NCBI GenBank assembly: GCA_002256345.1
Contig: NKIY01000003.1
Coordinates: 744,001-808,000 of the forward strand
DNA: 64,000 nucleotides
Reading direction: 5' to 3'
Origin: Bradyrhizobiaceae bacterium PARB1
Lineage (GTDB): Bacteria > Pseudomonadota > Alphaproteobacteria > Rhizobiales > Xanthobacteraceae
Position 1 is the stretch's first letter, and every line of letters begins with the position of its first letter. The notes under the pieces are model-generated. The model was not told the origin of the DNA, searched no databases, and saw only the letters and a list, made by a program, of their open reading frames with translations. Of this stretch, positions 10,962-21,164 are shown piece by piece. Both the position numbers and the translations under genes were made by a program.

Positions 10962-13208
10962 TCAGTCCTGAATCTTCGAAAAATCCGCTACCGCACGCGT
11001 GGCGGCGCGGATCTCGTTCAGCAGCTTCAGACGATTTTCACGGACCGCCGCGTCGTCGTCATTGACCTTCACCTTGTCGAAGAAGGCATCCACCGCCGGA
11101 CGCAGTTTCGCCATCGCCGCCATGGCGCCGGCGAAATCTTCCTTCGCCACCGCGGCGCTTGCTTCCGGACCAACCTCGGCGATCGCCTTGGCCAGCGCCT
11201 TCTCCTCGTCGAGCTTGAACAGCGCGGCATCCGGCGCGCCGTCGAAGCTGCGCTTGTCCTTCTTCTCCTCGATGGTGAGGATGTTGTTGGCGCGCTTGGT
11301 GCCGGCGAGCAGGTTCTTGCCATCGTCGCTGTCCAGGAACTTACCCAGCGCCTCGACGCGGCGGACCACCATCAACAGATCGTCCTGCCCGCCGAGCGCG
11401 AACACGGCATCGACGAGATCGTGCCGCGCGCCCTGATCGCGGAGCTGGACCTTGAGGCGGTCGGCGAAGAAGGCGAGGAGATCAAAATACACTCCTTCCG
11501 CAAGAGCTTTATACTTCTCGATTACTCGCCCCGCTCCCTCGGCTTTCAACTCTTGTTCGACAGCCTCTCGTGCCGCCGTTACGGCCTTGTCGGCTAGTCC
11601 TGTTTGCTCGACTTTCTTTAGGCTATCGATGGCCGACGAGATATTTTCACGCTCCATTCTAATGGCGTGAGCAGCCATAGGGCGGGAAAAAGCCATAGCA
11701 AGCGAGAATCTGAGCTTATTCTCAAGAATTAGGCGAATAACACCAAGAGCGGCTCTTCTGAGAGCGAACGGGTCTTTCGATCCCGTTGGCTTTTCGCCGA
11801 TTGCCCAAAACCCAACTAGCGTATCAATCTTGTCAGCCAACGCGACGGCAACACTCACAAGATCATTTGGGACGCGATCAGCTGGCCCTTGCGGCTTGTA
11901 GTGATCTTCACTTGCTGTTGCGACCGCGACATCTTCGCCCTGAGCGAGGGCATAATATCGACCGATCAGCCCCTGAAGCTCTGGAAATTCGCCAACAACC
12001 TCCGTTAGGAGGTCAGCTTTGGCCAACAGAGCTGCACGCTTGGCATGCTCAATGTTAGCTCCCACTAACATTGCCAATGGCTCGACCAACCTAACGATGC
12101 GTGCAATCCGCTCCGCCTGCGTTCCCAGCTTCTCGTGAAACACGATCTGGTCGAATTTCGGTAGCCGGTCTTCCAGCTTCGTCTTCAGATCGGTCTCGTA
12201 AAAGAACTTCGCATCCGACAGGCGCGCGCGAATGACGCGTTCGTTGCCGGCGACGATGGCGGCGCCGCCGTCGGTCGCTTCGATATTCGCTGTCAGAATG
12301 AACTTGTTGGTGAGCTTGCCCGTCCTGGGATCGCGCACCACAAAGCACTTCTGGTTGGCACGGATGGTGGCGCGGATCACCTCGTCGGGGATCGACAAAA
12401 AGTCCGCATCGAACGAGCCCATCAGCACCACCGGCCATTCGACGAGGCCGGAGACTTCGTCGAGCAGTGCCGCGTCCTCGACCAGTTCAAAGCCCTGCGC
12501 AAACGTGAGCTGTCGCGCGTCGGCAAGGATGATCTCCTTGCGACGCTCGGGATCGAGCACGACTTTGGCCTGATACAGCTTCGCCACGTAATCGTCGAAG
12601 CGACGCACCTCGAAGGCATCGGGCGCGAGGAAACGATGACCACGCGTGGTCTGGCCGATGCTGACGCCGGGGAGATCGAATTTGACGACTTCCGGCTCTT
12701 CGGTCTCGATGCCGAACGTAGCCACGATGGAATGCAGCGGACGCACCCAGGTCAGCGCGCTCGACTTGATCGACGCCTCGCCCCACCGCATCTGCTTCGG
12801 CCACGGGAAGGTGCGGATCACCATCGGCAGGATTTCGGCCAACACATCGATGGCCGGCTTGCCCGGCTTCTCGGTGAGCGCGATGTAGAAATCACCCTTG
12901 GGATCGCGCTGGATCTTGGCTTCGTCGATGGAGTTGAGGCCGGTGGCTTTCAGGAAGCCGGCAATCGCGGCTTCGGCGCCGCCAACGCGCGGGCCCTTGC
13001 GCTCCTGCTTGAGATCCGGCTGGCGGGCGGGAATGCCATGCACCGTGAGCGCGAGGCGGCGCGGCGTCGCGAAGGCTTTCGCGCCTTCATAGACAAGGCC
13101 GGCATCGACGAGCTTGTCGGTGACCATGCGGCGCAGGTCTTCCGCCGCCTTGGCCTGCATGCGGGCGGGGATTTCTTCGGAGAACAGTTCGAGGAGAAGA
13201 TCGGGCAT
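10962..13208 (-). CDS. glyS: Glycine-tRNA ligase beta subunit
   Basis: 748 residues beginning [18 protein letters not shown], the canonical GlyS start. The subunit recognises tRNA and completes the alpha2beta2 glycyl-tRNA synthetase. Landmarks include the GPR region (ERKGPRVGG), [13 protein letters not shown] and ANQKCF, then a C-terminal helical anticodon-binding part. The frame is open 50 codons upstream, but that stretch overlaps glyQ and is Arg-rich. The chosen ATG shares its A with the glyQ TGA, a typical translational coupling. The last third has a noticeably more A/T-rich third-position usage between about 11480 and 12100, though the reading frame is intact. Confidence 0.96.
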   Translation of the reverse strand: MPDLLLELFSEEIPARMQAKAAEDLRRMVTDKLVDAGLVYEGAKAFATPRRLALTVHGIPARQPDLKQERKGPRVGGAEAAIAGFLKATGLNSIDEAKIQRDPKGDFYIALTEKPGKPAIDVLAEILPMVIRTFPWPKQMRWGEASIKSSALTWVRPLHSIVATFGIETEEPEVVKFDLPGVSIGQTTRGHRFLAPDAFEVRRFDDYVAKLYQAKVVLDPERRKEIILADARQLTFAQGFELVEDAALLDEVSGLVEWPVVLMGSFDADFLSIPDEVIRATIRANQKCFVVRDPRTGKLTNKFILTANIEATDGGAAIVAGNERVIRARLSDAKFFYETDLKTKLEDRLPKFDQIVFHEKLGTQAERIARIVRLVEPLAMLVGANIEHAKRAALLAKADLLTEVVGEFPELQGLIGRYYALAQGEDVAVATASEDHYKPQGPADRVPNDLVSVAVALADKIDTLVGFWAIGEKPTGSKDPFALRRAALGVIRLILENKLRFSLAMAFSRPMAAHAIRMERENISSAIDSLKKVEQTGLADKAVTAAREAVEQELKAEGAGRVIEKYKALAEGVYFDLLAFFADRLKVQLRDQGARHDLVDAVFALGGQDDLLMVVRRVEALGKFLDSDDGKNLLAGTKRANNILTIEEKKDKRSFDGAPDAALFKLDEEKALAKAIAEVGPEASAAVAKEDFAGAMAAMAKLRPAVDAFFDKVKVNDDDAAVRENRLKLLNEIRAATRAVADFSKIQD

Positions 13209-14143
13209 CAGGCAGCGCTTCCGGCTTCGGTGTGCACCCATGCTTCGCCGCAGGCTTTGGCCAGTTCGCGGACGCGCATGATGTAGCTCTGGCGTTCGGT
13301 GACCGAGATCACGCCGCGCGCATCGAGCAGATTGAAAACATGGCTGGCCTTGATGCACTGGTCATAGGCCGGCAGCGCCATCAGATGTTCTTCGCGCTTG
13401 TCGCCCTTCCAGCCCGCCTCGAGATACTTCTTGCAGGCGGCCTCGGCCATCTTGAACTGCTCGAACAGCATCGCGGTGTCGGCGTGTTCAAAATTGTGCC
13501 GCGAATATTCCTGCTCGGCCTGCAGGAAGACGTCGCCATAGGTCACCTTCTCGGCGCCTTCGCGGCCATTGAAGTTGAGATCATAGACGCGGTCGACGCC
13601 CTGCACATACATCGCGAGACGCTCGAGGCCGTAAGTCAGCTCGCCCGCGACAGGCGCGCATTCAACGCCGGCGACCTGCTGGAAATAAGTGAACTGCGAG
13701 ACTTCCATGCCGTCGCACCAGCATTCCCAGCCGAGGCCCCAGGCGCCGAGCGTCGGGCTCTCCCAGTCGTCCTCGACGAAGCGGACGTCATGCAGCGCGG
13801 TGTCGATGCCGATGGCTTTCAGCGACTGCAGATAGAGATCCTGCAGGTTCGCCGGCGACGGCTTCATGATCACCTGGAACTGATAGTAATGCTGCAGCCG
13901 GTTCGGGTTCTCGCCATAGCGGCCATCCTTCGGCCGGCGCGAAGGCTGCACATAGGCGGCTTTCCACGGCTTCGGGCCGAGGGCGCGCAACGTGGTGGCG
14001 GGATGGAAGGTGCCGGCGCCCATTTCCATGTCATAGGGCTGCAGGATCACGCAGCCCTGCTCGGCCCAGAACCGCTGCAGAGCGAGAATGAAACCCTGGA
14101 ACGAACGTTCCGGGCGCATATGCGGAGGCAGGGAGTCCGTCAT
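13208..14143 (-). CDS. glyQ: Glycine-tRNA ligase alpha subunit
   Basis: 311 residues from [19 protein letters not shown], the catalytic class II core that activates glycine. Family signatures seen include [24 protein letters not shown], the [22 protein letters not shown] motif, [23 protein letters not shown] and [11 protein letters not shown]. Length fits the family. An in-frame extension of 189 codons upstream is not used: it runs through a different small gene and the intergenic region. Directly coupled to glyS. The 278 bases before the start hold no gene that I can support. Confidence 0.97.
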   Translation of the reverse strand: MTDSLPPHMRPERSFQGFILALQRFWAEQGCVILQPYDMEMGAGTFHPATTLRALGPKPWKAAYVQPSRRPKDGRYGENPNRLQHYYQFQVIMKPSPANLQDLYLQSLKAIGIDTALHDVRFVEDDWESPTLGAWGLGWECWCDGMEVSQFTYFQQVAGVECAPVAGELTYGLERLAMYVQGVDRVYDLNFNGREGAEKVTYGDVFLQAEQEYSRHNFEHADTAMLFEQFKMAEAACKKYLEAGWKGDKREEHLMALPAYDQCIKASHVFNLLDARGVISVTERQSYIMRVRELAKACGEAWVHTEAGSAA

Positions 14144-14421
14144 GTTTTTGGGTGTATCCGGGCCGGTTTTTCGGGATTCGCCGTCGGATTCGCCAAGAGA
14201 CTTTAAGAGCGGTTTCAGGGCGGACCGAAGCGCGCGGACCGTATCCACGCAGGCCTGTGGAATCAAGGCGATACGCCGCAGGGCGGAACGAAAGCGGGCC
14301 ATGGGGCGTTGATTGGCCGAACCCCAAGTGCTCCGCCGGTCAAGAGGACATGCCCGTCCTCGGGCCGGCGTTTTGGTTTCACCTCGCCCCACTGGGGAGG
14401 AGGCGAGACGCGGCAAAGCTT

Positions 14422-14631
14422 CTAAACAGGCCGATAGGCGCCGGTAACGGGATCGCGGCGGAGGGTCTTGGCTTCCGGAGCGGCCGGCTCGGCCATACGG
14501 GCCTGACGAGCTTCGTCCAGCTCCTTGTTCACACGCTTCACGGCACGATAGGCCCAGCGAACCACGGCGGCGCTTCCGAGCGCTCCGGCAATGGCGACCA
14601 GCGGCGGCATCTTGTTGGTGTCCTTGCTCAT
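14422..14631 (-). CDS. Small hypothetical membrane protein
   Basis: 69 residues from [12 protein letters not shown]. One hydrophobic segment (about 8-27, [20 protein letters not shown]) is followed by a charged helix ([16 protein letters not shown]) and [12 protein letters not shown] at the end. A GGGGGC stretch precedes the ATG; an upstream in-frame start would add 24 residues with no clear signal. The arrangement resembles conserved short proteins of Bradyrhizobium relatives that I cannot name. It is transcribed in the same direction as glyQ, 278 bases away. Confidence 0.6.
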   Translation of the reverse strand: MSKDTNKMPPLVAIAGALGSAAVVRWAYRAVKRVNKELDEARQARMAEPAAPEAKTLRRDPVTGAYRPV

Positions 14632-14711
14632 AGGAGCCCCCTTCCCGGTAATTTCGCTCAACTGCTGGCGCGGGACAATGGCGATTTGGGGACGAACGAT
14701 CATCCCTCACA

Positions 14712-14852
14712 CTCCGCCCTCATCCTGAGGAGCCGCGCAGCGGCGTCTCCAAGGATGGCGGCACGCTCGGAGCGAAGACCAGCTCATGGTTCGAGACAGC
14801 GCTGTCAGCGGCGCAATTGCGCCGCTAGGCCTCCTCACCATGAGGGGCGGAG
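14712..14852. repeat. Dispersed intergenic repeat, family 2, copy 1
   Basis: Bounded by CTCCGCCCTCAT and ATGAGGGGCGGAG. Inside are CCTGAGGAGC, CATGGTTCGAGAC and CCTCCTCACCATGAGG. A second member lies at 42364-42480. No coding potential. Confidence 0.75.
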
Positions 14853-14859
14853 GGTGAGG

Positions 14860-15744
14860 CTAGATCCCGTAGCGCGACCACAATGCGCGGGTTTCCAGCG
14901 TGGAGACGATCTGATCCGGCAGATCGGCAAAAGCGCCAAGCTCCAGCTGTGCGCCGCTGGAGGATTTGCGGCCAAGCAGGTTCGACAGCATCCCCGTGGG
15001 CTGCGCGATGACCGGCATCTTCACCTCGTCGCCATAGCGCGCGCGAAGCACCGAGCGGAGATCGCCGATGGCATCGACGAGACCATACTCGACAGACTTC
15101 TCCCCGGCCCAATAGGCGCCCGAGAACAATTCGTCCTCCGGCCCCTTAAGACGGGTGCCGCGGCTCTCCTTCACGAGGCCAATGAAGATCGCATGGATCT
15201 CACGCTGAAGCTGCTTCAGGCGTGCGACGTCATCGGGGTTCTCCGGCAGGAACGGATCGAGCGTCGCCTTGTGTTCGCCCGCCGTATAGAGGCGGCGCTC
15301 GACGCCGATCTTCTTGATCAATTCCTGGAAACCAAACGTGCCACCGACCACGCCGATGGAGCCGGTGATGGACGACGGATCGACAAAGATCTCGTCGCCC
15401 GCACAGGCGATCATGTAACCGCCTGAGGCTGCGACATCCTCCACGAAAACGAACACCGGCAGCTTCTTCTCCGCGGCGAGCTGACGAATGCGCAGATAAA
15501 TTTGCCGTGATTGCACCGGCGAGCCACCGGGCGAATTGACCACCAATGCGACGGCTTTCGCGTTCTTTGTGGCGAAGGCCTTGTCCAGCAATTTGCCGAC
15601 GCCCGCGAGCGACATACCAGGCCGCAGCGGCGTGACTGCACCGATGGTGCCAGACAGACGCACCACCGGCACGACTGTTGTCGCGCGACGGAAACGCGCA
15701 GGCAGCAGCCTTGAGATCGCCGCTTTCAGACTCGATTCGCTCAT
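14860..15744 (-). CDS. S49 family signal peptide peptidase-like protease (short SppA/SohB type)
   Basis: 294 residues. Serine protease of family S49, which uses a Ser/Lys dyad rather than a triad to cut leftover signal peptides in or near the membrane. The nucleophile is Ser107 in VEDVAASGGYMIACAGD, and the general base fits Lys159 in YTAGEHKATLDPF. Other family blocks are VNSPGGSP (70-76), DPSSITGSIGVVGG and YWAGEKSVEYGLVDAIGD. I see only a weakly hydrophobic N-terminus and no strong signal anchor, so it is the short cytosolic/peripheral form and not full-length SppA. Monocistronic between a repeat and a divergent region. Confidence 0.88.
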   Translation of the reverse strand: MSESSLKAAISRLLPARFRRATTVVPVVRLSGTIGAVTPLRPGMSLAGVGKLLDKAFATKNAKAVALVVNSPGGSPVQSRQIYLRIRQLAAEKKLPVFVFVEDVAASGGYMIACAGDEIFVDPSSITGSIGVVGGTFGFQELIKKIGVERRLYTAGEHKATLDPFLPENPDDVARLKQLQREIHAIFIGLVKESRGTRLKGPEDELFSGAYWAGEKSVEYGLVDAIGDLRSVLRARYGDEVKMPVIAQPTGMLSNLLGRKSSSGAQLELGAFADLPDQIVSTLETRALWSRYGI

Positions 15745-15852
15745 ACGTCGTTACCTCGACATTAACCGTACGTTATCACGCGCCTGTCATTGAACCGGCA
15801 GACACTTTCAGTGTTTGCAAACCATAATGCCAAACGCGCAGCGGGAGTGAAT

Positions 15853-15951
15853 ATGAAGATTTATCTGCTGATGCTGATCATCGGCACACTGCTGACGGCG
15901 ATCCATTTCACGTCCGCGCCGCAGAAGCATTCCGAAACAGCTCCTCGATAA
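15853..15951 (+). CDS. Very small putative membrane or secreted peptide
   Basis: 32 residues, MKIYLLMLIIGTLLTAIH followed by FTSAPQKHSETAPR: a basic start and one hydrophobic segment, like a short signal peptide or membrane peptide. GGGAG lies 6 bases before the ATG. It is transcribed divergently from the S49 protease gene. Too short to classify, and it could be a chance reading frame. Confidence 0.45.
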   Translation: MKIYLLMLIIGTLLTAIHFTSAPQKHSETAPR

Positions 15952-15969
15952 CAGATGCTAGAGCATCGC

Positions 15970-16737
15970 TTACAGCGATGCCCATGGAAGCGTCGCCTGT
16001 CCCGTTAGAATTTGCTGGATATGGGCATCCGGCGCCCCCTTCGCATCCCGTAGCGCAATGCCGGGGTGAATTGCCGCAGGCGCCCTCCCCCCTTTCACTG
16101 CACGCACAAGAATCCGGATCGCAGGCGCCGATGCATCGCCATGTAGGGGCATGAGCGCGAGCGAGCCGAAGCCGCGATCGAGAGCCGCAAGCACATCCGC
16201 GATCCCATCGGCACGCCAGATCATCGTCAGCACGCCATTCGATTTGAGCACGCGACGCGCGGCGTGAATCCAGTTCGCGAGCGTCTCTTCCGTTGCCACA
16301 TGCGCAATCTCGCGCGTCTTGTCCGGCGAGGCGCGATGACGCGCGGGATCGTTGAACGGCGGATTCATCAGAATGACATCGGCGCTGTCGGGCGACAGGC
16401 CAGCGGCGGAGAAAGTCTCGGCATTTGCCGCAATGTCGAGGGTGATCACATCGGCGGCCAGATCATTGGTTTCGGCATTGTGGCGCGCGAAATCGGCAAG
16501 GTGCGGATTGATCTCGACCAAGGCGAGCGAGAGGCCGGGCACACGTTTGGCGACAGCCAGTCCCGCTGTCCCCACGCCTGCACCGAAATCCACCACACGC
16601 TGACCGGACCGCGCCGATGTCGCCGCAGCCAGCAGGATCGCGTCATGGCCGGCGCGATGGCCGGATGCCGGCTGCCGCAGCAGCAGCTTGCCCCCCAGCA
16701 CGCGGTCATCGGTTGTCGCGATCGCGCCCGGCATCAT
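15970..16737 (-). CDS. SAM-dependent methyltransferase, TrmN6-like
   Basis: 255 residues of a Rossmann-fold methyltransferase. SAM-binding motif I is VVDFGAGVGTAGLAV (about 49-63), the acidic residue of motif II is in LALVEINPHLADFA, and the amino-group methylating motif is ILMNPPFND. This NPPF type modifies exocyclic amines; the closest group is TrmN6/YfiC, which makes m6A37 in tRNA1(Val). Substrate is inferred. Its start overlaps the stop of the upstream DUF2007 gene by four bases, indicating a two-gene operon. Two consecutive ATG codons make the exact start uncertain by one residue. Confidence 0.82.
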   Translation of the reverse strand: MMPGAIATTDDRVLGGKLLLRQPASGHRAGHDAILLAAATSARSGQRVVDFGAGVGTAGLAVAKRVPGLSLALVEINPHLADFARHNAETNDLAADVITLDIAANAETFSAAGLSPDSADVILMNPPFNDPARHRASPDKTREIAHVATEETLANWIHAARRVLKSNGVLTMIWRADGIADVLAALDRGFGSLALMPLHGDASAPAIRILVRAVKGGRAPAAIHPGIALRDAKGAPDAHIQQILTGQATLPWASL

Positions 16738-16976
16738 TCGCCCTCGGCGCGCAGCTCATGGGCGAGCCCGGCATCGGCCAGAAGCGCGCGCGCCTGCCTG
16801 ACGTCGTCCTCATGCACCAGAATTCTGCGGGGAATGACGCCGAGCGAGCCCTCCAGGACGCTCATATTCTGGTCCAGCACCAGATGATGGATGTTGGCGC
16901 CATCGAGCAACGCCCCCACCGCCGAGACCAGCACCATGTCGTTCGTCCGCAGGATTTCACGCAATTGACCACCCAT
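16734..16976 (-). CDS. DUF2007 domain protein
   Basis: 80 residues, MGGQLREILRTNDMVLVSAVGALLDGANI. The pattern MVLVSAVGALLDGANIHHLVLDQNMS followed by GVIPRRILVHEDDVRQARALLADAG is the DUF2007 'putative signal transducing' fold: one ferredoxin-like domain in which residues of a bound molecule or partner meet. Function unknown. Four-base overlap with the methyltransferase gene suggests co-translation and a shared job. Confidence 0.82.
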   Translation of the reverse strand: MGGQLREILRTNDMVLVSAVGALLDGANIHHLVLDQNMSVLEGSLGVIPRRILVHEDDVRQARALLADAGLAHELRAEGE

Positions 16977-17188
16977 TCTCCGTTTGGGAGCCGGTATATC
17001 TGGATTTGATCCAGGTTCCCTAGCTCTTGCCGCTTCCCTGCGCAGTTCCTATGGTGCGCACCTATTGTTGATCGGCCCATTCTGCGCATGAATTTACATG
17101 ATTTTCGCCTGAATTCGGCCTATCAGGGCGTGCACGCCGGCCGGTCACGGCCGGCTGCGCGAAGACCCTGCAATTCGGAGACTACAGC

Positions 17189-18199
17189 GTGGCGGTGATT
17201 GTTCCCTTCGAGAGTCACGCAACAGCGTCGATCGATCAGCTCGTCAGCCTTGTTGCCGCTGACATGGAGCGCGTGAACGCGACCATCCTGTCGCGCACCG
17301 GCTCTGACGTCACCATGATCCCTGAAGTCGCGAACCACCTGATTTCCTCGGGCGGCAAACGGCTGCGCCCGATGCTGACGCTGGCGATGGCCAATCTCAC
17401 CGGTTACACCGGCGACGGCCATATCAAGCTCGCCGCCGCCGTCGAGTTCATGCACACTGCGACGCTGCTGCATGACGACGTGGTCGATCAGAGCGAACTT
17501 CGCCGCGGCAAGCTGTCGGCGCGCATGCTTTGGGGCAACGAGGCCTCGGTGCTGGTGGGCGACTTCCTGCTCGGCCAGGCCTTCCGCATGATGGTCGAGG
17601 TCGGCTCGCTGCGCGCGCTGGATATTCTGTCATCGGCCGCCGCCACCATCGCCGAAGGCGAGGTGATGCAGCTCGCCGCCGCCAAGAACACGGCGACCAC
17701 CGAAGACGAATATCTCGCCGTGATCCGCGGCAAGACGGCCGAACTGTTCGCCGCCGCCTGCGAGGTCGGCCCGGTCATCGCGAACCGGCCGAAGGCCGAG
17801 CAGACCGCGTGCCGTTCGGTCGGCATGAATCTCGGCATCGCCTTCCAGCTGATCGACGACGTGCTCGATTACGGCGGCAAGGCCGCCAAGCTCGGCAAGA
17901 ATGTCGGCGACGATTTCCGCGAGGGCAAGATCACCCTGCCGGTCGTGCTCGCCTTCCGCCGCGGCAACGACGCCGAGCGTGAATTCTGGATCAAGTCGCT
18001 GGAGCGCGGCGAGATCGGCGACGGCGATCTCGATCACGCCATCGGCCTGATGACCAAGCACCGCGCGCTAGAAGACACCACCAGCCGTGCACAGCATTAC
18101 GGCGCCATGGCCGTGGATGCGCTGGCGCTGTTCCCGCCCTCGCCGATGAAGACGGCGCTGGAGCAGGTGGTGGCGTTCTGCCTCGCGCGGACGCATTGA
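17189..18199 (+). CDS. ispB: All-trans polyprenyl (octaprenyl/decaprenyl) diphosphate synthase
   Basis: 336 residues. It elongates farnesyl diphosphate with isopentenyl diphosphate to the side chain of ubiquinone. The first Asp-rich motif is LLHDDVVD (96-100) with downstream RRG, the second is FQLIDDVLD (223-227), and GGKRLRP (55-61) binds the diphosphate. Small residues before the first motif (FMHTATLLHDD, Ala91) mark a long-chain producer rather than an FPP synthase; C10 chain length is likely in this lineage but is not provable. Start codon is GTG with the product MAVIVPF. The gene is transcribed away from the methyltransferase pair, with a 211-base divergent region between. Confidence 0.92.
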   Translation: MAVIVPFESHATASIDQLVSLVAADMERVNATILSRTGSDVTMIPEVANHLISSGGKRLRPMLTLAMANLTGYTGDGHIKLAAAVEFMHTATLLHDDVVDQSELRRGKLSARMLWGNEASVLVGDFLLGQAFRMMVEVGSLRALDILSSAAATIAEGEVMQLAAAKNTATTEDEYLAVIRGKTAELFAAACEVGPVIANRPKAEQTACRSVGMNLGIAFQLIDDVLDYGGKAAKLGKNVGDDFREGKITLPVVLAFRRGNDAEREFWIKSLERGEIGDGDLDHAIGLMTKHRALEDTTSRAQHYGAMAVDALALFPPSPMKTALEQVVAFCLARTH

Positions 18200-18218
18200 G
18201 CTCCGCTGCCTGAAGTCT

Positions 18219-18390
18219 CCCTCCCCGGAGCGGAGCGAATGGGGTCCGGCGGATGAAAGCGTCCGCCGATAGGCCGGGGTGGGGTCTTTCCCCACGTGAC
18301 GTCCGAGCTTGTAGAAATACCCCACCCGTCTCGACGGCTACGCCGTCGATCCACCCTCTCCACGGCGCCGCTACGCGGCTTGGGGGAGGG
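18219..18390. repeat. Dispersed intergenic repeat, family 1, copy B
   Basis: Starts CCCTCCCC and ends GCTTGGGGGAGGG, with the internal GGGGTGGGGTCTTTCCCC and ACCCCACCCGTCTCGA blocks. It lies inverted relative to copies A and C and fills almost all of the gap between ispB and the next gene. It may end both convergent transcripts. Confidence 0.75.
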
Positions 18391-18402
18391 AAAAGACCGT
18401 GA

Positions 18403-19248
18403 CTAAATCCTCGCGACCAGCTCCTTGATTAGCGTCGTGATCCGCCCTTCGGGCTTCTCGAGCTCCGCCATGATGGAGAAGTGATCCGCACCCGGAACCT
18501 CCTCGTAGCTTACTGGCAAGCCATGCCGGGCGCGATGCGCCGCGAGGTCTGCCGTCTGTTGCCGCAGGATCGGCAGCTCCGCACCGCCCACAATCAACGC
18601 CAGCGGCTTGTCCGGACCGCCATCCGCCATCAGCGGTGACTGCCGTTTCGACATCGCTTCATCGAGCTTGAGCTTCTCGTTCAGATAGGACGCGCGGATC
18701 GGCTCGAGATCGTAGATCCCCGAAATCGCGACGCCGCCCTTCACTTTCGGATGCGACAATGCGGTCGCAGTGAGATGCCCGCCCGCCGACCAGCCGGACA
18801 CCACGATACGGCCGGCATCGATGCCGAGCTTGCCGGCCTGATCGACTAGCGCATCGATGCCAGCATGAATTTCAGCGACGATCTCGTCCAGCGTCGCCTC
18901 CGGCGCCAGAGTGTAGCCGATGGCAGCGACGTTAATGCCGTGGGCGATGGGACCCGCCGCGAAGCAGGTGAAAAAGTCCTTCGAGCGCATCTGCCAGTAG
19001 CCGCCATGAATCAGCAGCAGCACCGGGCCACCATCGGCGACTTTGATGAGATCGAACTTGTTGCGCTCGCGCGGGCCATAGGGAACGTCGAGATGCGCGG
19101 GGTATTTCGCCTTCATCGCATCCGAACGTTGTCCCCACCCAGTGGCGATCTCGGCACTTCCGGCAACGGCCACACCGTTATTGAGGCCGGCATCGAGCTG
19201 TTCGCGCGACATTGCATGCCAGTTGGAATCGCCGAATGGATTACTCAT
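18403..19248 (-). CDS. Alpha/beta hydrolase (BD-FAE / arylformamidase-like)
   Basis: 281 residues from MSNPFGDSNWHAM. The oxyanion-hole motif is LLIHGGYWQ (78-86), the nucleophile is Ser154 in VVSGWSAGGHL, and the acid/His end is EVPGADHFSIMAEL. The HGGYW spelling is typical of the group that includes kynurenine formamidases and small carboxylesterases; the true substrate is unknown. No signal peptide, so cytosolic. A longer frame exists but the chosen ATG fits the family. It is divergent from the amidase gene, whose product is also an ester/amide hydrolase, so a shared regulator is possible. Confidence 0.82.
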   Translation of the reverse strand: MSNPFGDSNWHAMSREQLDAGLNNGVAVAGSAEIATGWGQRSDAMKAKYPAHLDVPYGPRERNKFDLIKVADGGPVLLLIHGGYWQMRSKDFFTCFAAGPIAHGINVAAIGYTLAPEATLDEIVAEIHAGIDALVDQAGKLGIDAGRIVVSGWSAGGHLTATALSHPKVKGGVAISGIYDLEPIRASYLNEKLKLDEAMSKRQSPLMADGGPDKPLALIVGGAELPILRQQTADLAAHRARHGLPVSYEEVPGADHFSIMAELEKPEGRITTLIKELVARI

Positions 19249-19390
19249 GGTTGTCTTCCTTGCTTGCATCTCTGCCTTGTGCGGCACGCCGCCGCTTGCG
19301 CGTGCCAATTATGCAAGAAATGGGCTAGACCGCCATGCGCCGGACCATCATGTTGCGTTTGCTTTTTCTGCATTCCCACTGGAGACGTGC

Positions 19391-20815
19391 GTGGCCTCTC
19401 ATCAAGACCTCATCAAAGCAACGGCCTGCGCCGTCGTCGATCAACTCAATAACGGGACGGTGACGCCGCTCGATCTGCTCGATGCGCTGGAAGCGCGCGT
19501 CAAGGAAGTGGACGGGACCGTCAACGCATTGCCGATCCTGTGCTTCGATCGCGCGCGTGACCATGCGAAGGAATTGATGAAGAAGCCGCTCGGTGAGCGC
19601 GGTATCCTCGCCGGCCTGCCGGTGCCGATTAAGGACCTGACGTCCGTCGCCGGCGTGCGCACCACGCAAGGCTCGCCGATCTTCAAGGACGTGGTGCCGA
19701 CCAAGTCGAACGTCCTCGTCGAGCGCCTCGAAGAAAATGGCGGCGTCGTTTATGCGAAATCCAACACCCCTGAATTCGGCGCGGGCGCCAACACCTTCAA
19801 CGAAGTGTTCGGTGCGACTCTGAATCCGTGGGACGTGTCGAAGTCGGCGGCGGGCTCGTCGGGCGGCGCAGCGGCAGCGCTCGCCAGCGGCACCGCCTGG
19901 ATCGCGCATGGCTCGGACATGGGGGGCTCGCTGCGCAACCCCGCCAGCTTCTGCGGCATTGTCGGCTTGCGCCCGAGTGTCGGCCGCGTGGCTTCGACGC
20001 CGAACATCGCGCTGGCGCGGATGGTGAGCGTGCAGGGTCCGATGGCCCGCAATGTGGAAGATCTCGCGCTGATGCTCGATGCAATGAGCGGCGAACATCC
20101 TGCCGACTTGATCTCGCTGCCGAAACTGCCGGAGACGTTCCGCTCGGCCGTGCGCGCGGGCAAGAAGCCGAAGCGCATCGCCTACTCGCCCGATCTCGGC
20201 ATCACGCCGGTGGACCCGGAAGTCGCGGCGCTCACCCGCAAGGCGGCAGAGCGTTTTGCCGAAGCCGGCGTCATCGTCGAGGAAGCGCATCCCGACCTCC
20301 GCGAAGCGCACGAAGCCTTTCATGTATTGCGCGCCTACGACTTCGCGATCTCGAAACTCGGCCTACTGCGCGACCACCGCGACAAGCTGAAGCCGGAGGT
20401 GATCTGGAATATCGAGGAGGGCCTCAAGCTCAAGGTCGAGGATCTGGCCAAGGCGGAATCGCAGCGTGTGACGCTGGCAGCGCGGGCCTATGAGTTCTTC
20501 CAGAAGTATGACCTCCTGCTGTGCCCGGCGACCATCACGCCGCCATTCCCGATCGAGCAGCGCTATCTCGCCGAATGCAACGGCACCAAGTTCGACAATT
20601 ACGTCCAGTGGCTGGGCATCGTCTATGCGATCACGCTGACCGGGTGCCCGGCGCTGTCGCTACCCTGCGGTTTCACCTCCACCGGTCTGCCAGTCGGCCT
20701 GCAGATCGTCGGCCCGCCGCGCGGCGAAGCCTCGCTGCTCGCTGGCGCGCGCGTGCTGGAGGACATTCTGGGCTTGCAGACGATCACACCGATCGATCCG
20801 CGTCCGGCGAAGTAA
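19391..20815 (+). CDS. Amidase signature family amidase
   Basis: 474 residues using the GTG at 19391, which has GGAG seven bases before it; the frame continues upstream but into the divergent gene. The catalytic Ser-cisSer-Lys triad is visible: Lys81 in GLPVPIKDLTSVAG, Ser156 in KSAAGSSGGAAAALASG and Ser180 in GSDMGGSLRNPASF. This signature places it among amidases hydrolysing small amides or carbamates. It is not GatA: there is no gatC/gatB next to it. Substrate unknown. Confidence 0.88.
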   Translation: MASHQDLIKATACAVVDQLNNGTVTPLDLLDALEARVKEVDGTVNALPILCFDRARDHAKELMKKPLGERGILAGLPVPIKDLTSVAGVRTTQGSPIFKDVVPTKSNVLVERLEENGGVVYAKSNTPEFGAGANTFNEVFGATLNPWDVSKSAAGSSGGAAAALASGTAWIAHGSDMGGSLRNPASFCGIVGLRPSVGRVASTPNIALARMVSVQGPMARNVEDLALMLDAMSGEHPADLISLPKLPETFRSAVRAGKKPKRIAYSPDLGITPVDPEVAALTRKAAERFAEAGVIVEEAHPDLREAHEAFHVLRAYDFAISKLGLLRDHRDKLKPEVIWNIEEGLKLKVEDLAKAESQRVTLAARAYEFFQKYDLLLCPATITPPFPIEQRYLAECNGTKFDNYVQWLGIVYAITLTGCPALSLPCGFTSTGLPVGLQIVGPPRGEASLLAGARVLEDILGLQTITPIDPRPAK

Positions 20816-20828
20816 CGAAACCTCTGTA

Positions 20829-20946
20829 TCATGGCCGGGTTTGATCCGCCTGCGGGGCCGAAGCCCCTCCGGCGAGACGAAGGCCCGGCCGTCTATCTTC
20901 GCGGCCCGAATAAAGACGGATGCCCGGCTCAAGGCCGGGCATGACA
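20829..20946. repeat. Palindromic intergenic element in a 349-base gene-free gap
   Basis: The gap 20816-21164 holds this element and no gene. Outer arms TCATGGCCGGG and GCCCGGCTC...GCCGGGCATGA pair, with an inner CGGGGCCGAAGCCCCTCCGG hairpin. It resembles the unit at 4594-4675. The remaining 218 bases should hold the transporter promoter, which I cannot point to. Confidence 0.65.
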
Positions 20947-21164
20947 GCGTTTCCGCAACAACCTGCCTTAAATACCGCCGCCACCCCATACTTTCGTCTA
21001 AGCCACATTGTCGCAGTCAGCGGCTAAGCATGGATTGCAGCAGCCGGAATGCGCGCGCTGCCTGACGAAGCGCCCATGCCAGCAGCAATGCAATTCCCGG
21101 CATTGGCTTTTGTGGCCTCCCGTGGCAACGGGACATTTCATTTCACGGAATACGAGGGCTTTAC

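Noticed and set aside
14144-14710. An N-terminally extended glyQ of 500 residues
   Set aside because: The extension covers another small gene and intergenic DNA; the family start is at 14143.
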